Origin: Streptomyces violascens
GTDB taxonomy: Bacteria > Actinomycetota > Actinomycetes > Streptomycetales > Streptomycetaceae
DNA: 52,297 nt
Direction of reading: 5' to 3'
Assembly: GCF_014649955.1 (NCBI RefSeq)
Contig: NZ_BMUA01000039.1
Coordinates: 1 to 52,297 of the forward strand
Under the pieces are notes generated by a model, which saw nothing but the letters and a program-made list of their open reading frames with translations, was not told where the DNA came from and did no database searches. Of the stretch, positions 1 to 8,306 are shown one piece after another (the stretch's first letter is position 1; the number at the start of each line of letters is the position of its first letter). The translations under genes were made by a program, and so were the position numbers.

Positions 1-5
1 GCTTC

Positions 6-707
6 ATGACTGACCAAGAGGCCGCGCCGGTAAGATGTGTAAGAGTCATGCTCGTCGACGACCAGGTGCTGCTGCGCACCGGGTTCCGGATGGTGCTCGC
101 CGCCCAGCCGGACATGGAGGTCGTCGCGGAGGCGGGCGACGGCGCGGAGGCGATCGACATCCTGCGCGCGACCGCCGTCGACGTGGTCCTGATGGACGTG
201 CGCATGCCGAGGCTGGACGGCGTGGAGGCCACCCGGCGCATCTGCGAGGCGCCGAACCCGCCCAAGGTGCTGATCCTGACCACCTTCGACCTCGACGAGT
301 ACGCCTTCTCCGGGCTGAAGGCGGGCGCCAGCGGCTTCATGCTGAAGGACGTGCCGCCCGCCGAGCTGCTCGGCGCGATCCGTTCGGTGCACAGCGGCGA
401 CGCGGTGGTCGCCCCGTCGACGACCCGGCGGCTGCTCGACCGGTTCGCCCCGATGCTCCCGGCCAGCAGCAAGGAGCCCGAGCACAAGCAGCTGGAGAAA
501 CTGACCGAGCGCGAGCGCGAGGTCATGCTCCTGGTCGCGCAGGGCCTGTCCAACGGCGAGATCGCCGCCCGCCTCGTCCTGTCGGAGGCCACGGTCAAGA
601 CGCACGTGGGCCGCATCCTGACCAAGCTGGAACTGCGCGACCGCGTCCAGGTCGTGGTCCTGGCGTACGAGACGGGCCTGGTCCGGGCAGGCGGCGGCGC
701 ACTCTGA
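6..707 (+). CDS. NarL/LuxR-family response regulator
   Basis: A 233-residue two-component response regulator. The receiver domain occupies about residues 13-130: the acidic pair D18/D19, the phospho-acceptor D64 in VLMDVRMP and the conserved K114 are all present. A LuxR-type helix-turn-helix follows at about 165-225 (LTEREREV, then SEATVKTHV). It should bind DNA as a dimer when phosphorylated by a histidine kinase that is not in the window and may lie just left of it. The ATG at 6 gives an N-terminal tail of about 14 residues before the receiver strand; the ATG at 48 (MLVDDQ) is an alternative start, and too little upstream sequence is visible to decide. The target genes cannot be deduced. 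Confidence 0.93.
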   Translation: MTDQEAAPVRCVRVMLVDDQVLLRTGFRMVLAAQPDMEVVAEAGDGAEAIDILRATAVDVVLMDVRMPRLDGVEATRRICEAPNPPKVLILTTFDLDEYAFSGLKAGASGFMLKDVPPAELLGAIRSVHSGDAVVAPSTTRRLLDRFAPMLPASSKEPEHKQLEKLTEREREVMLLVAQGLSNGEIAARLVLSEATVKTHVGRILTKLELRDRVQVVVLAYETGLVRAGGGAL

Positions 708-767
708 ACCGCCGTGGCGAGGCCTGGAGCGCGGCCTTGAGCGGGACCGTTCCACCGGGTGCAGCCA

Positions 768-801
768 TTGCCGATAGTACGACGCTCGTCGTACTATCGG
801 C
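768..801 (+). promoter_or_regulatory. Promoter embedded in a perfect 32-bp palindrome
   Basis: Bases 770-801 form a perfect inverted repeat: 15-nt arms (left arm GCCGATAGTACGACG) around a 2-nt centre. A promoter-like pair lies within it: TTGCCG at 768-773, an 18-nt spacer and TACTAT at 792-797. A protein bound to the dyad would cover both elements. It stands 44 nt before the ATG at 846. It is not a convincing terminator because it has no T tract and lies 62 nt after the previous stop. Confidence 0.7.
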
Positions 802-845
802 CCTGTTCGGTACTCCGATCCGATCCGTTGCGGGGATGTGGCGTC

Positions 846-1820
846 ATGCGTGCGATCAGGTTTGACCAGTTCGGCGGGCCCGAGGTGCTTCGGCTGGTGG
901 AAGCGGAGGTTCCGCAGCCGGGGCCCGGCGAGGTGAGCATCGATGTCGCGTACGTCGGCATCAACTTCGCGGATCTCAAGGCGCGTTCGGTGGGATACCG
1001 GGTCGAATCGCTCCCCTTCGTGCCGGGTCTCGAACTCTCCGGCCGCATCCGGGCCGTCGGCGCCGGGGTCGAAGGGCTCGTGGCCGGGCAGGAGGTGGCC
1101 GCCATGACCGAGGGCGGCGCGTACGCGGACGTGGCCCTCGCCCCGGCCGTCACCGTCTTCCCGCTGCCCGAGGGCGTGAGCCTGCGCACCGCGGCGACTC
1201 TGCCCACCGTGCTGCCGACCGCGCACGCCCTGATCCACGAGGTGGGCCGGTTGCAGCCCGGCGAGAGCGTCCTGGTGCAGGGCGCCGCGGGCGGCGTCGG
1301 CACCGTCGCGGGGCAGCTCGCCAAGCTGGCCGGGGCGGGTGCGGTGTACGGCGTGGTCTCCAGCGAGGCCAAGGCCGACTACGCCCGTAAGCACGGATAC
1401 GACGACGCCTTCCTGACCGGCGCGTTCGACGCGGACGTGCTGCGGGCCACCGGCGGGCGCGGGGTGGACCTGGTGCTCGACCCGGTCGGCGGTGAGACGT
1501 TGCGCCGGGGCCTGGAGTCGCTCGCCCTGTTCGGCCGGCTCGTCTCGTACGGCAACGCGAGCGGCGAGGCGGCCTGGCAGGTCGGGCAGGGCGAGCTGTA
1601 CCCGCGCGGCCGGACCGTCTCGGGGTTCTCCATCCTGGGCCTCGCGGCCGGCGCCCCCCGTGCGCTGCGCGAGATCGCGGACCGGGCGCTGCGGCTGGCC
1701 ACCAGTGGTCAGGTGGAGCTGCCCGTCACCGCCGAGTTCGCCCTCGAAGAGGCCGCCGCGGCGCACGAGTTGATGGAGGGCCGCACTTCTACGGGCAAGC
1801 TCCTGCTGCGGGTGTCCTGA
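846..1820 (+). CDS. Zinc-binding dehydrogenase / quinone oxidoreductase (MDR superfamily)
   Basis: A 324-residue NADPH-dependent medium-chain dehydrogenase of the quinone oxidoreductase (QOR) type. The N-terminal GroES-like fold starts MRAIRFDQFGGPEVL and contains the family PGLELSG turn. The Rossmann part has the nucleotide motif GAAGGVGT. No structural-zinc cysteine cluster is visible, as in zinc-less QOR enzymes. The start at 846 is preferred over an upstream in-frame ATG at 759 because the family N-terminus begins there and GGGGA at 832-836 is well spaced; the upstream start would place the palindromic promoter inside the gene. It probably reduces quinones or enones; the substrate is unknown. 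Confidence 0.88.
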   Translation: MRAIRFDQFGGPEVLRLVEAEVPQPGPGEVSIDVAYVGINFADLKARSVGYRVESLPFVPGLELSGRIRAVGAGVEGLVAGQEVAAMTEGGAYADVALAPAVTVFPLPEGVSLRTAATLPTVLPTAHALIHEVGRLQPGESVLVQGAAGGVGTVAGQLAKLAGAGAVYGVVSSEAKADYARKHGYDDAFLTGAFDADVLRATGGRGVDLVLDPVGGETLRRGLESLALFGRLVSYGNASGEAAWQVGQGELYPRGRTVSGFSILGLAAGAPRALREIADRALRLATSGQVELPVTAEFALEEAAAAHELMEGRTSTGKLLLRVS

Positions 1821-1829
1821 CCCCCCGGG

Positions 1830-1843
1830 GCCCCTTCGGGGGC
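1830..1843. terminator. GC hairpin with UUCG-type loop between convergent genes
   Basis: GCCCC and GGGGC arms close a TTCG loop ten bases after the oxidoreductase stop, with the convergent ArsR-type gene ending at 1845. There is no T run, so this would be an I-shaped terminator serving either strand. Confidence 0.5.
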
Positions 1844-1844
1844 A

Positions 1845-2963
1845 TCAGCGCAGCACCCCCTCCAGAAAGTCACTCCCCAGCCGGGCCACGACCGTGAGGT
1901 CGAGCTGGTGCAGCACGTACCTCCCCCGGCGTCGCGTCGAAATGAGCCCCGCCCTCTTCAGGACGGAAAGGTGCCGGGACACCTCCGGCGCCGTGATCCC
2001 GTGTGAGTCGGCGAGCTCGCTCGTCGTGTACGGGGAGCGGGCCAGGTTGCGGCACAGGCGCATCCGCATGGGGTGGGCCAGCGCCTCCATCCGCAGCTTG
2101 AGGACCTCGACCGAGGCGGGCGAGGGCAGTTCGGGCCCGTGCACCGGGTAGTGGATCACCGGCCGCCAGCCCGGCGCGTGCAGCACCATCAGGTGCGGCC
2201 AGCCGAACGAGGTGGGCACGAAGGTGAGCCCCGCGCCGGGCTCGGGGTCGGTCGCGGTGGTGCGGCCCTCGGTCAGCTTGTCCACGCTGATCCGCGTCCC
2301 GCCCTCGTCCAGGCTGAGCGCGGCCGACACCGAGGCGACGGCCTCGTCGAGCCCCTTGCGGCGGAGTATCTCCGCCTTGTGCCGGGCATCCGCGGCCAGC
2401 TGGACCCGGATCCGCTGCCAGGTGTCCGCGAAGAAGGCCTCCTCGCAGTCCTCGAACAGGCGCCGCAGCCAGGCCCGTACGGAGGCCGGGTCGCTCAACA
2501 GGCGCTCGGCGAAATCCACTTGGCGTGGTCCCCGGACCGCCGCCATCTCCAGGGCACGCGCCCGCATCGCCGGATCGTGCAGCGGGGACGGCGTCCTGAC
2601 CGCGTACAGGCTGGAGCAGGTGAACTCCAGGGCGGCGGAGGCGAACCGCTCGTCGGGGAGGCGGTCGAGCAGGTCGAGGTCCTCGGCGAGCGTCGAGCCG
2701 GGGGTGCCGTCCCAGCCCGGTATGCCCGCGAACGGCATGAACACGTCGGAGAACGTGTTGCGCCACAGGAACTCGGCCTCGTGCAGCCGGTCCGCCAGGT
2801 CGGGCTTCAGGGAGGCCGCGGTCGCCGTGACCCAGCCGTGCAGGCCCGGGTGGTGGCCGGGCTCGGAGAGCGCGTGCAGGGCCAGGCCCAGCTCGGCAAG
2901 CGGCGAGATCGCGAAGCCGATGCGCTCGGGCGGCAGGCCCGTGATGTCGATGGTCACGCTCAT
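1845..2963 (-). CDS. ArsR-type transcriptional regulator with large N-terminal domain (DUF5937-like)
   Basis: About 372 residues from the ATG at 2963 (MSVTID); an upstream in-frame ATG at 2978 would add five residues. The last ~80 residues are a winged helix of ArsR type (MEALAHPMRMRLCRNL, then TAPEVSRHLSVLKRAGL). The long N-terminal part resembles the DUF5937 module that precedes such HTHs in actinobacteria and may sense a ligand; no ArsR metal-binding CxC is seen. Two identical-format dyads (TTGAC-N7-GTCAA) lie in its upstream region, so it probably represses itself and the divergent small gene at 3127. The ligand is unknown. Confidence 0.85.
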   Translation of the reverse strand: MSVTIDITGLPPERIGFAISPLAELGLALHALSEPGHHPGLHGWVTATAASLKPDLADRLHEAEFLWRNTFSDVFMPFAGIPGWDGTPGSTLAEDLDLLDRLPDERFASAALEFTCSSLYAVRTPSPLHDPAMRARALEMAAVRGPRQVDFAERLLSDPASVRAWLRRLFEDCEEAFFADTWQRIRVQLAADARHKAEILRRKGLDEAVASVSAALSLDEGGTRISVDKLTEGRTTATDPEPGAGLTFVPTSFGWPHLMVLHAPGWRPVIHYPVHGPELPSPASVEVLKLRMEALAHPMRMRLCRNLARSPYTTSELADSHGITAPEVSRHLSVLKRAGLISTRRRGRYVLHQLDLTVVARLGSDFLEGVLR

Positions 2964-3004
2964 GGCCCCATGGTGCACCGCGGCACCGACGGAGCGGCCG
3001 CCGA

Positions 3005-3080
3005 TTGACGGTCCCGGTCAATCGACGGCGCTGGTCAGGCCGTCATTTTGGTCCTGGCCCCATTTGACGGGGCTCGTCAA
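3005..3080. promoter_or_regulatory. Twin operator sites TTGAC-N7-GTCAA
   Basis: Two inverted repeats of exactly the same format, at 3005-3021 and 3064-3080, lie 59 bp apart (centre to centre) between the ArsR-type gene and the divergent small gene. Such repeats are typical operators of winged-helix repressors, and spacing of five to six helical turns would allow cooperative binding or looping. Confidence 0.7.
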
Positions 3081-3126
3081 TCGGCGCGCGGCCCGGCCGG
3101 GACGGGTTCACCGTGGAGGCATGGAC

Positions 3127-3351
3127 GTGATGCAGCAGCACATGATCGACAGCTACCGCGCGGCCCGGCTCGGCGCGCCCGCCCCGCCGGTGCCGGGCAC
3201 CCACGACGTGGCGGTCCTGCGCGGGATACGGGACTACCGCCGCTTCGAGGCGGTCCTGGCGGGCCGGCTCGCCACGGGCCGGCTGCGGGCGGCCCTGGCC
3301 CACCTGTTCGCCCCCCGCCACCCCCGGAGTCACCCGCCCGCCTGCCGCTGA
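3127..3351 (+). CDS. Small basic protein divergent from the ArsR-type regulator
   Basis: About 74 residues, rich in Arg and Ala, with no recognised domain, signal peptide or membrane segment. GGAGG at 3115-3119 is only 1 nt from an ATG at 3121 but 7 nt from the GTG at 3127 and 10 nt from the ATG at 3130, so initiation at 3127 or 3130 is more likely. The centre (VLRGIRDYRRFEAVLAG) looks helical. It probably belongs to the regulon of the neighbouring ArsR-type protein because the twin operators lie in its promoter region. The function is unknown. Confidence 0.6.
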   Translation: MMQQHMIDSYRAARLGAPAPPVPGTHDVAVLRGIRDYRRFEAVLAGRLATGRLRAALAHLFAPRHPRSHPPACR

Positions 3352-3356
3352 CCCCG

Positions 3357-4559
3357 TTACGACAGGAGCCGTACGAACTCCGCCACCGCGGCCCGTACGT
3401 CCTCGGCGCTCCACGCGAGGCCCGGGGCGTTCACCGTGACCTCGGTGACGGCCAGGCCCGCCGGGCCCGAGGGGTTCGGGAACCAGCGGCGGAACAGGCA
3501 GACGCCGCTCTCCTGCGCCTGCCGCAGCGACGCGGCGTTGAGGACCTCGGCGTCGTACGGCAGCCACACCTGGAACTGGTGGGTGTGCGGCGGCTCGGGG
3601 TGCACCCGGAACCACGGCACGCCCGCTTCGGCGAAGCCCTCTTTCATGGCCGAGGCCACCACCTTGGCGTGGGCCACGTACGAGGGGAGCTCCGGCAGCT
3701 CCTTGCGCAGGCCGATCAGGCCGGCCAGGGCGGCGGGGAACTGCTGGAAGAGCTGGCCGCCGTAGCGGTGGCGCCAGGTGCGGGCCTCCGCGATCAGCGA
3801 CTCGGAGCCCGCCAGGACGGCGCCGGACAGGCCGCCCATCGTCTTGTAGAAGGACACGTACACGCTGTCCGCGAGGCCCGCGACCTCCCGCAGGGGGCGG
3901 CCGAAGTGGGTGGTGGTCTCCCAGATCCTCGCGCCGTCGAAGTGCACCACGGCGTCCCGCTCGCGGGCCGCCTCCACCACGGCGACCAGCTCGTCCCAGG
4001 TCGGCAGCACGAACCCGGCGTCGCGCAGCGGGAGCTCCAGCATCAGCGTGCCGAACTGCTCCTCGAAGCCCAGCACCTCCTCCGCGGTGGGCAGCCGGGG
4101 CTCGTCCGTCGGGTGGACCGTACGCAGGCCGCTGACCTGGCTGAACGCCTGGCGTTCATGCACCTCGGGGTGGGCGAGCGGGTGCAGGGCGACCGTGGGG
4201 TTCCCGGTGCGGGCCGCCCAGCAGCGCAGCGCGACCTGCTGGGCCATCGTGCCGGTGGGGAAGAAGGCGGCGGCCGGGAAGCCGAGCTCCTCGGCGGTGC
4301 GGCGCTCCAGCTCGGTGACCGCGCCGTTGCCGTAGATGTCGGTGAACTCGTCCAGGTCGTAGACCTCGGCGCCGTCGGTCAGGAGGGCCGTCAGGCGCTC
4401 CGCGAGGGTGTGGTCGACGCCCTGCTCCGCCAGTGTGTGCTTGGCGCCTCTGAAGACGGTCAGGCGGTGTCGCAGGGCCTGTTCCGGAGTTTCCTCCGGC
4501 GCCCCGCCCGGGGTGTCGGCGGTGGATTCGGAGGGGGAGTTCGGCTCGGTTTCTGGCAT
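3357..4559 (-). CDS. Low-specificity L-threonine aldolase-type PLP enzyme
   Basis: About 400 residues of fold-type I PLP enzyme in the beta-eliminating lyase (GLY1/LtaE) group, which cleaves threonine or allo-threonine to glycine and acetaldehyde. The likely Schiff-base lysine is in YVSFYKTMGG, and FDGARIWE carries the cofactor-binding aspartate. The ATG at 4559 is preferred over in-frame codons to 4688 because the extra residues are not family-like; the first ~30 residues are still a Glu/Pro/Ser-rich tail. A short dyad (GGGCGAT, then ATCGCCC) lies just before this start. It is divergent from the pan/nad operon. Some family members act on other beta-hydroxy amino acids, so the substrate is inferred. 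Confidence 0.85.
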   Translation of the reverse strand: MPETEPNSPSESTADTPGGAPEETPEQALRHRLTVFRGAKHTLAEQGVDHTLAERLTALLTDGAEVYDLDEFTDIYGNGAVTELERRTAEELGFPAAAFFPTGTMAQQVALRCWAARTGNPTVALHPLAHPEVHERQAFSQVSGLRTVHPTDEPRLPTAEEVLGFEEQFGTLMLELPLRDAGFVLPTWDELVAVVEAARERDAVVHFDGARIWETTTHFGRPLREVAGLADSVYVSFYKTMGGLSGAVLAGSESLIAEARTWRHRYGGQLFQQFPAALAGLIGLRKELPELPSYVAHAKVVASAMKEGFAEAGVPWFRVHPEPPHTHQFQVWLPYDAEVLNAASLRQAQESGVCLFRRWFPNPSGPAGLAVTEVTVNAPGLAWSAEDVRAAVAEFVRLLS

Positions 4560-4691
4560 GGGGCGATGATCGCCCACACCCTGTGGACAACCAAGGGGGT
4601 TTGCGGGGCCTGGGCGTAGCATGACGGGGCCGTTTGAATTTGGTTTGGCGTCCGGTACCCCTCGCGGACTGGAACGGAAGGCCCCCACCGC

Positions 4692-5615
4692 GTGAACGCA
4701 CCATCAGAGCACCGCCCCGAGCACAGCCCGGCGGACCGCCCCGCCCGCCTCACCGTGGGCGTCGTCGGCGCGGGCCGGGTCGGCCCCGCGCTCGCCGCGT
4801 CCCTCCAGCTGGCCGGGCACCGCCCGGTCGCGGTCTCCGGCGTCTCCGACGCGTCGGTGCGCCGGGCCGCGACCCTGCTGCCCGACGTGCCGCTGGTCCC
4901 GCCCGCCGAGGTCCTCCGGCGTGCCGATCTCGTCCTGCTCACCGTCCCCGACGACGCGCTGCCGGGCCTCGTCGAGGGCCTCGCCGAGACCGGCGCGATC
5001 CGTCCGGGCCAGCTCCTGGTGCACACCTCCGGGCGGTACGGCACGGCCGTCCTGGACCCGGCCCGGCGGGCCGGCGCGCTGCCGCTGGCACTGCACCCGG
5101 CGATGACGTTCACCGGCACGGGCGTGGACGTCCAGCGCCTGGCGGGCTGCTCGTTCGGCGTGACCGCCCCCGAGGAGCTGCGGCTCGCCGCCGAGGCGCT
5201 GGTCATCGAGATGGGCGGCGAGCCCGAGTGGATCGAGGAGGCGAACCGCCCGCTCTACCACGCGGCCCTCGCCCTCGGCGCGAACCACCTGGTCACGCTG
5301 GTCGCCCAGTCCATGGAGCTGCTTGGCCAGGCCGGTGTCGCGGCCCCCGACCGCATGCTCGGCCCGCTGCTCGGCGCGGCCCTCGACAACGCCCTGCGCT
5401 CGGGCGACGCCGCCCTGACCGGACCGGTCGCGCGCGGCGACGCCGGCACGGTCGCCGCCCACGTGGCCGAGCTGCGCAAGCACGCGCCGAGCACGGTCGC
5501 CGGATACCTCGCGATGGCCCGTACGACCGCCGACCGGGCGCTCGCCCATGGACTGCTGAAACCCGAGCTCGCCCAGGACCTGCTCGGTGTGCTCGCCGAA
5601 GGAGAAGCCCGATGA
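4692..5615 (+). CDS. Rossmann-like / DUF2520 oxidoreductase, first gene of the pan-nad operon
   Basis: 307 residues. The N-terminal Rossmann fold has VGVVGAGRVGPALAASL (a dinucleotide GxGxxG motif near residue 25), then LVLLTVPDD and VHTSGRYG. A helical C-terminal half of DUF2520 type follows (ALHPAMTF, then ALGANHLVTLV). The build is that of 6-phosphogluconate- or ketopantoate-reductase-like enzymes. The GTG start has GGAAGG at 4676-4681. The gene overlaps panC by an ATGA and leads a co-directional run through coaX. With no panE in view, it is a candidate for an alternative ketopantoate reductase (an inference from fold and position). It could instead be an unrelated NAD(P)-dependent dehydrogenase. 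Confidence 0.85.
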   Translation: MNAPSEHRPEHSPADRPARLTVGVVGAGRVGPALAASLQLAGHRPVAVSGVSDASVRRAATLLPDVPLVPPAEVLRRADLVLLTVPDDALPGLVEGLAETGAIRPGQLLVHTSGRYGTAVLDPARRAGALPLALHPAMTFTGTGVDVQRLAGCSFGVTAPEELRLAAEALVIEMGGEPEWIEEANRPLYHAALALGANHLVTLVAQSMELLGQAGVAAPDRMLGPLLGAALDNALRSGDAALTGPVARGDAGTVAAHVAELRKHAPSTVAGYLAMARTTADRALAHGLLKPELAQDLLGVLAEGEAR

Positions 5616-6607
5616 CAGCACGGACCGCTCTCGTCCGTACGGCCGCGGAGCTCGCGGCCCTGGAGCGGACCGGCCGCCGGGCCGTCGTCATGACCATGGG
5701 CGCGCTCCACGAGGGCCACGCCACCCTGATCCGTACCGCGCGCCGGCTGGCCGGGCCCGACGGGCAGGTCGTGGTCACGGTGTTCGTCAACCCGCTGCAG
5801 TTCGGCGCGGGAGAGGACCTGGACCGCTATCCGCGCACCCTGGACGCGGACCGCGCGATCGCCGAACGCGAGGGCGCCGACGCCGTGTTCGCGCCGTCCG
5901 TCGAGGAGGTCTATCCCGGCGGCGAGCCCCACGTGCGCGTCACCGCGGGCCCCATGGGCGAGCTCCTGGAGGGCGCCGTACGGCCCGGCCACTTCGACGG
6001 CATGCTGACCGTCGTCGCCAAGCTGCTCCACCTGAGCGCGCCCGACCTCGCCCTGTACGGGCAGAAGGACGCCCAGCAGCTGGCGCTGATCCGGCGCATG
6101 GTGCGCGATCTGAACTTCCCCGTGGAGATCGTCGGCGTGCCGACGGTGCGCGAGGACGACGGGCTCGCCCTGTCCAGCCGCAACCGCTACCTCGACCCGG
6201 CGGAGCGCACCGCGGCCCGCGCCCTGTCCCGCGCGCTGTTCGCGGCCCGCGACCGGCTCGCCGCCGAGCACGCCCTGCACGCGCGGGCCGCCGCCGGGGG
6301 CGCGGTCTCGGGCCGGGCCGACGCGCTCACCGCGATCGGCGAGGCCAGGGCCGCGGCCGACGCCCACGCGGTCGCCGCGGCCGCGCCGTCCCCCGCGTCG
6401 ATCAAGGCCGTCGCCCAGGGCGTGCTCGACGAGGCGGCCAAGCTCGAACCCCCCGTCGTGACCGACTACTTGGCGCTGGTCGACCCGGCGACGTTCACCG
6501 AGGCCCCCGAGGGGTTCGAGGGCGAGGCGATCCTGGCGGTCGCCGCCCGCGTCGGCACCACGCGCCTCATCGACAACATCCCGCTCACGTTCGGAGCACC
6601 GGCATGA
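5612..6607 (+). CDS. panC: Pantoate--beta-alanine ligase (pantothenate synthetase)
   Basis: 331 residues. It joins pantoate to beta-alanine with ATP to give pantothenate, via pantoyl-adenylate. The HIGH-type motif GALHEGH is at residues 30-36, FVNPLQFG and YGQKDAQQL are pantoate/ATP-pocket sequences, and LSSRNRYL is the KMSKS-like loop. It is longer than E. coli PanC (about 283 residues) because of an Ala-rich insertion near residues 225-265. The ATG overlaps the upstream stop (ATGA) with AAGGAGAA as ribosome binding site, so translation is coupled; the 3' end overlaps nadB in the same way. panB and panD are not in the window. Confidence 0.97.
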   Translation: MTARTALVRTAAELAALERTGRRAVVMTMGALHEGHATLIRTARRLAGPDGQVVVTVFVNPLQFGAGEDLDRYPRTLDADRAIAEREGADAVFAPSVEEVYPGGEPHVRVTAGPMGELLEGAVRPGHFDGMLTVVAKLLHLSAPDLALYGQKDAQQLALIRRMVRDLNFPVEIVGVPTVREDDGLALSSRNRYLDPAERTAARALSRALFAARDRLAAEHALHARAAAGGAVSGRADALTAIGEARAAADAHAVAAAAPSPASIKAVAQGVLDEAAKLEPPVVTDYLALVDPATFTEAPEGFEGEAILAVAARVGTTRLIDNIPLTFGAPA

Positions 6608-8304
6608 CAAGCACCGGAATACGGCTCGACGCCCCCGCACCCGGCTGGGCCATCGACGCGGACGTCGTGGTCGTCGGCTCCGGCGTCGCGGGCCTGACCG
6701 CCGCCCTGCGCTGCACCGCGGCGGGCCTGGCCACCGTCGTCGTCACCAAGGCCCGCCTGGACGACGGCTCGACGCGCTGGGCGCAGGGCGGCATAGCGGC
6801 CGCCCTCGGCGAGGGCGACACCCCCGAGCAGCACCTGGACGACACCCTGGTGGCCGGCGCGGGCCTGTGCGACGAGGACGCGGTACGCCTCCTGGTCACC
6901 GAAGGCCCGGACGCCGTACGGCGGTTGATCGCCACCGGCGCCCACTTCGACACCGACGACTCCGGCGCGATCTCGCTGACCCGCGAGGGCGGCCACCACC
7001 GCCGCCGCATCGCGCACGCGGGCGGCGACGCCACCGGCGCCGAGATCTCCCGCGCGCTCGTCGAGGCCGTCCGCACCCGGGCGGTGCGCACCATCGAGAA
7101 CGCCCTGGTCCTCGACCTCCTCAAGGACGAGGACGGCCGCACCGCGGGCATCACCCTGCACGTCATGGGCGAGGGCCAGCACGACGGCGTCGGCGCGGTC
7201 CGCGCGCCCGCGGTGGTCCTCGCGACCGGCGGCATGGGCCAGGTGTTCTCGGCGACCACCAACCCGTCCGTGTCCACGGGCGACGGCGTGGCCCTCGCGC
7301 TGCGCGCCGGCGCCGAGATCTCCGACCTCGAATTCGTCCAGTTCCACCCCACGGTCCTGTTCCTCGGCGCCGACTCGGAGGGCCAGCAGCCCCTGGTCTC
7401 CGAGGCCGTACGGGGCGAAGGCGCCCACCTCGTCGACGCGGCCGGCACCCGCTTCATGCTCGGGCAGCACGAGCTGGCGGAGCTCGCCCCCCGCGACATC
7501 GTCGCCAAGGCCATCACCCGCCAGATGCAGGCCCGGGGCACCGAGCACATGTACCTGGACGCCCGGCACTTCGGCGCCGCGATGTGGGAGCAGCGCTTCC
7601 CGACGATCCTGGCCGCCTGCCGCTCGCACGGCATCGACCCGGTGACCGAGCCGATCCCGGTCGCCCCCGCCGCGCACTACGCCTCCGGCGGCATCCGCAC
7701 CGACCGGCACGGCCGCACCACGGTGCCCGGCCTGTACGCGTGCGGCGAGGTCGCCTGCACCGGCGTCCACGGCGCCAACCGGCTCGCCTCCAACTCCCTC
7801 CTGGAGGGCCTGGTCTTCGCCGAGAACATCGCGGCGGACATCGCGGCCGGTGCCTCGACCCCCGTACGGGACAAGGCGGTCGGCTCGGCTCTTCCCGCCG
7901 GGGCGCACGGCGAGCCCGTGCCGCTGCTCGACCCGGCCGCCCGCATCCAGATCCAGCGGATCATGACCGAAGGCGCCGGAGTGCTGCGCTCCGCCGACAG
8001 CCTCGCCGAGGCGGCCGGCCGCCTGGAGGCGATCCGCGCGGACGAGCACAAGGCCGCCGTGCCCGGCGTCGAGGCGTGGGAGACCACCAACCTGCTGCTC
8101 GTCTCGCGGGTCCTGGTCGCCGCGGCGGCCGCCCGCGAGGAGACCCGCGGCTGCCACTGGCGCGAGGACCGGCCGGACCGCGACGATGCGTCCTGGCAGC
8201 GCCACCTCGTCGTCCGCATCACCCCCGAGCGGTCCCTGGACATCCGCCCCACCGCCAGCGCCACCTTCCCCCCGACCGTCGCCGCCACCCCCCTGGAGCC
8301 GTAA
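6604..8304 (+). CDS. nadB: L-aspartate oxidase
   Basis: 566-residue flavoprotein that oxidises L-aspartate to iminoaspartate, the first step of de novo NAD synthesis. The FAD Rossmann motif VVVVGSGVAGLTAAL is at about residues 21-35. Family signatures of the succinate dehydrogenase/aspartate oxidase superfamily are TRWAQGGIAAALGEGD, EFVQFHPT, AAHYASGGI and ANRLASNSLLEGL. The C-terminal helical domain is complete. The start overlaps the panC stop (ATGA), and nadC begins 2 nt after its stop. The partner NadA (quinolinate synthase) is not in the window. Confidence 0.97.
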   Translation: MTSTGIRLDAPAPGWAIDADVVVVGSGVAGLTAALRCTAAGLATVVVTKARLDDGSTRWAQGGIAAALGEGDTPEQHLDDTLVAGAGLCDEDAVRLLVTEGPDAVRRLIATGAHFDTDDSGAISLTREGGHHRRRIAHAGGDATGAEISRALVEAVRTRAVRTIENALVLDLLKDEDGRTAGITLHVMGEGQHDGVGAVRAPAVVLATGGMGQVFSATTNPSVSTGDGVALALRAGAEISDLEFVQFHPTVLFLGADSEGQQPLVSEAVRGEGAHLVDAAGTRFMLGQHELAELAPRDIVAKAITRQMQARGTEHMYLDARHFGAAMWEQRFPTILAACRSHGIDPVTEPIPVAPAAHYASGGIRTDRHGRTTVPGLYACGEVACTGVHGANRLASNSLLEGLVFAENIAADIAAGASTPVRDKAVGSALPAGAHGEPVPLLDPAARIQIQRIMTEGAGVLRSADSLAEAAGRLEAIRADEHKAAVPGVEAWETTNLLLVSRVLVAAAAAREETRGCHWREDRPDRDDASWQRHLVVRITPERSLDIRPTASATFPPTVAATPLEP

Positions 8305-8306
8305 CC

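Noticed and set aside
759..845. Upstream start of the quinone oxidoreductase
   Set aside because: It would place the 32-bp palindrome and promoter inside the gene and adds residues foreign to the family.
4560..4688. Longer N-terminus of the threonine aldolase
   Set aside because: The extra residues are not family-like and would overlap the divergent promoter region of the pan/nad operon.
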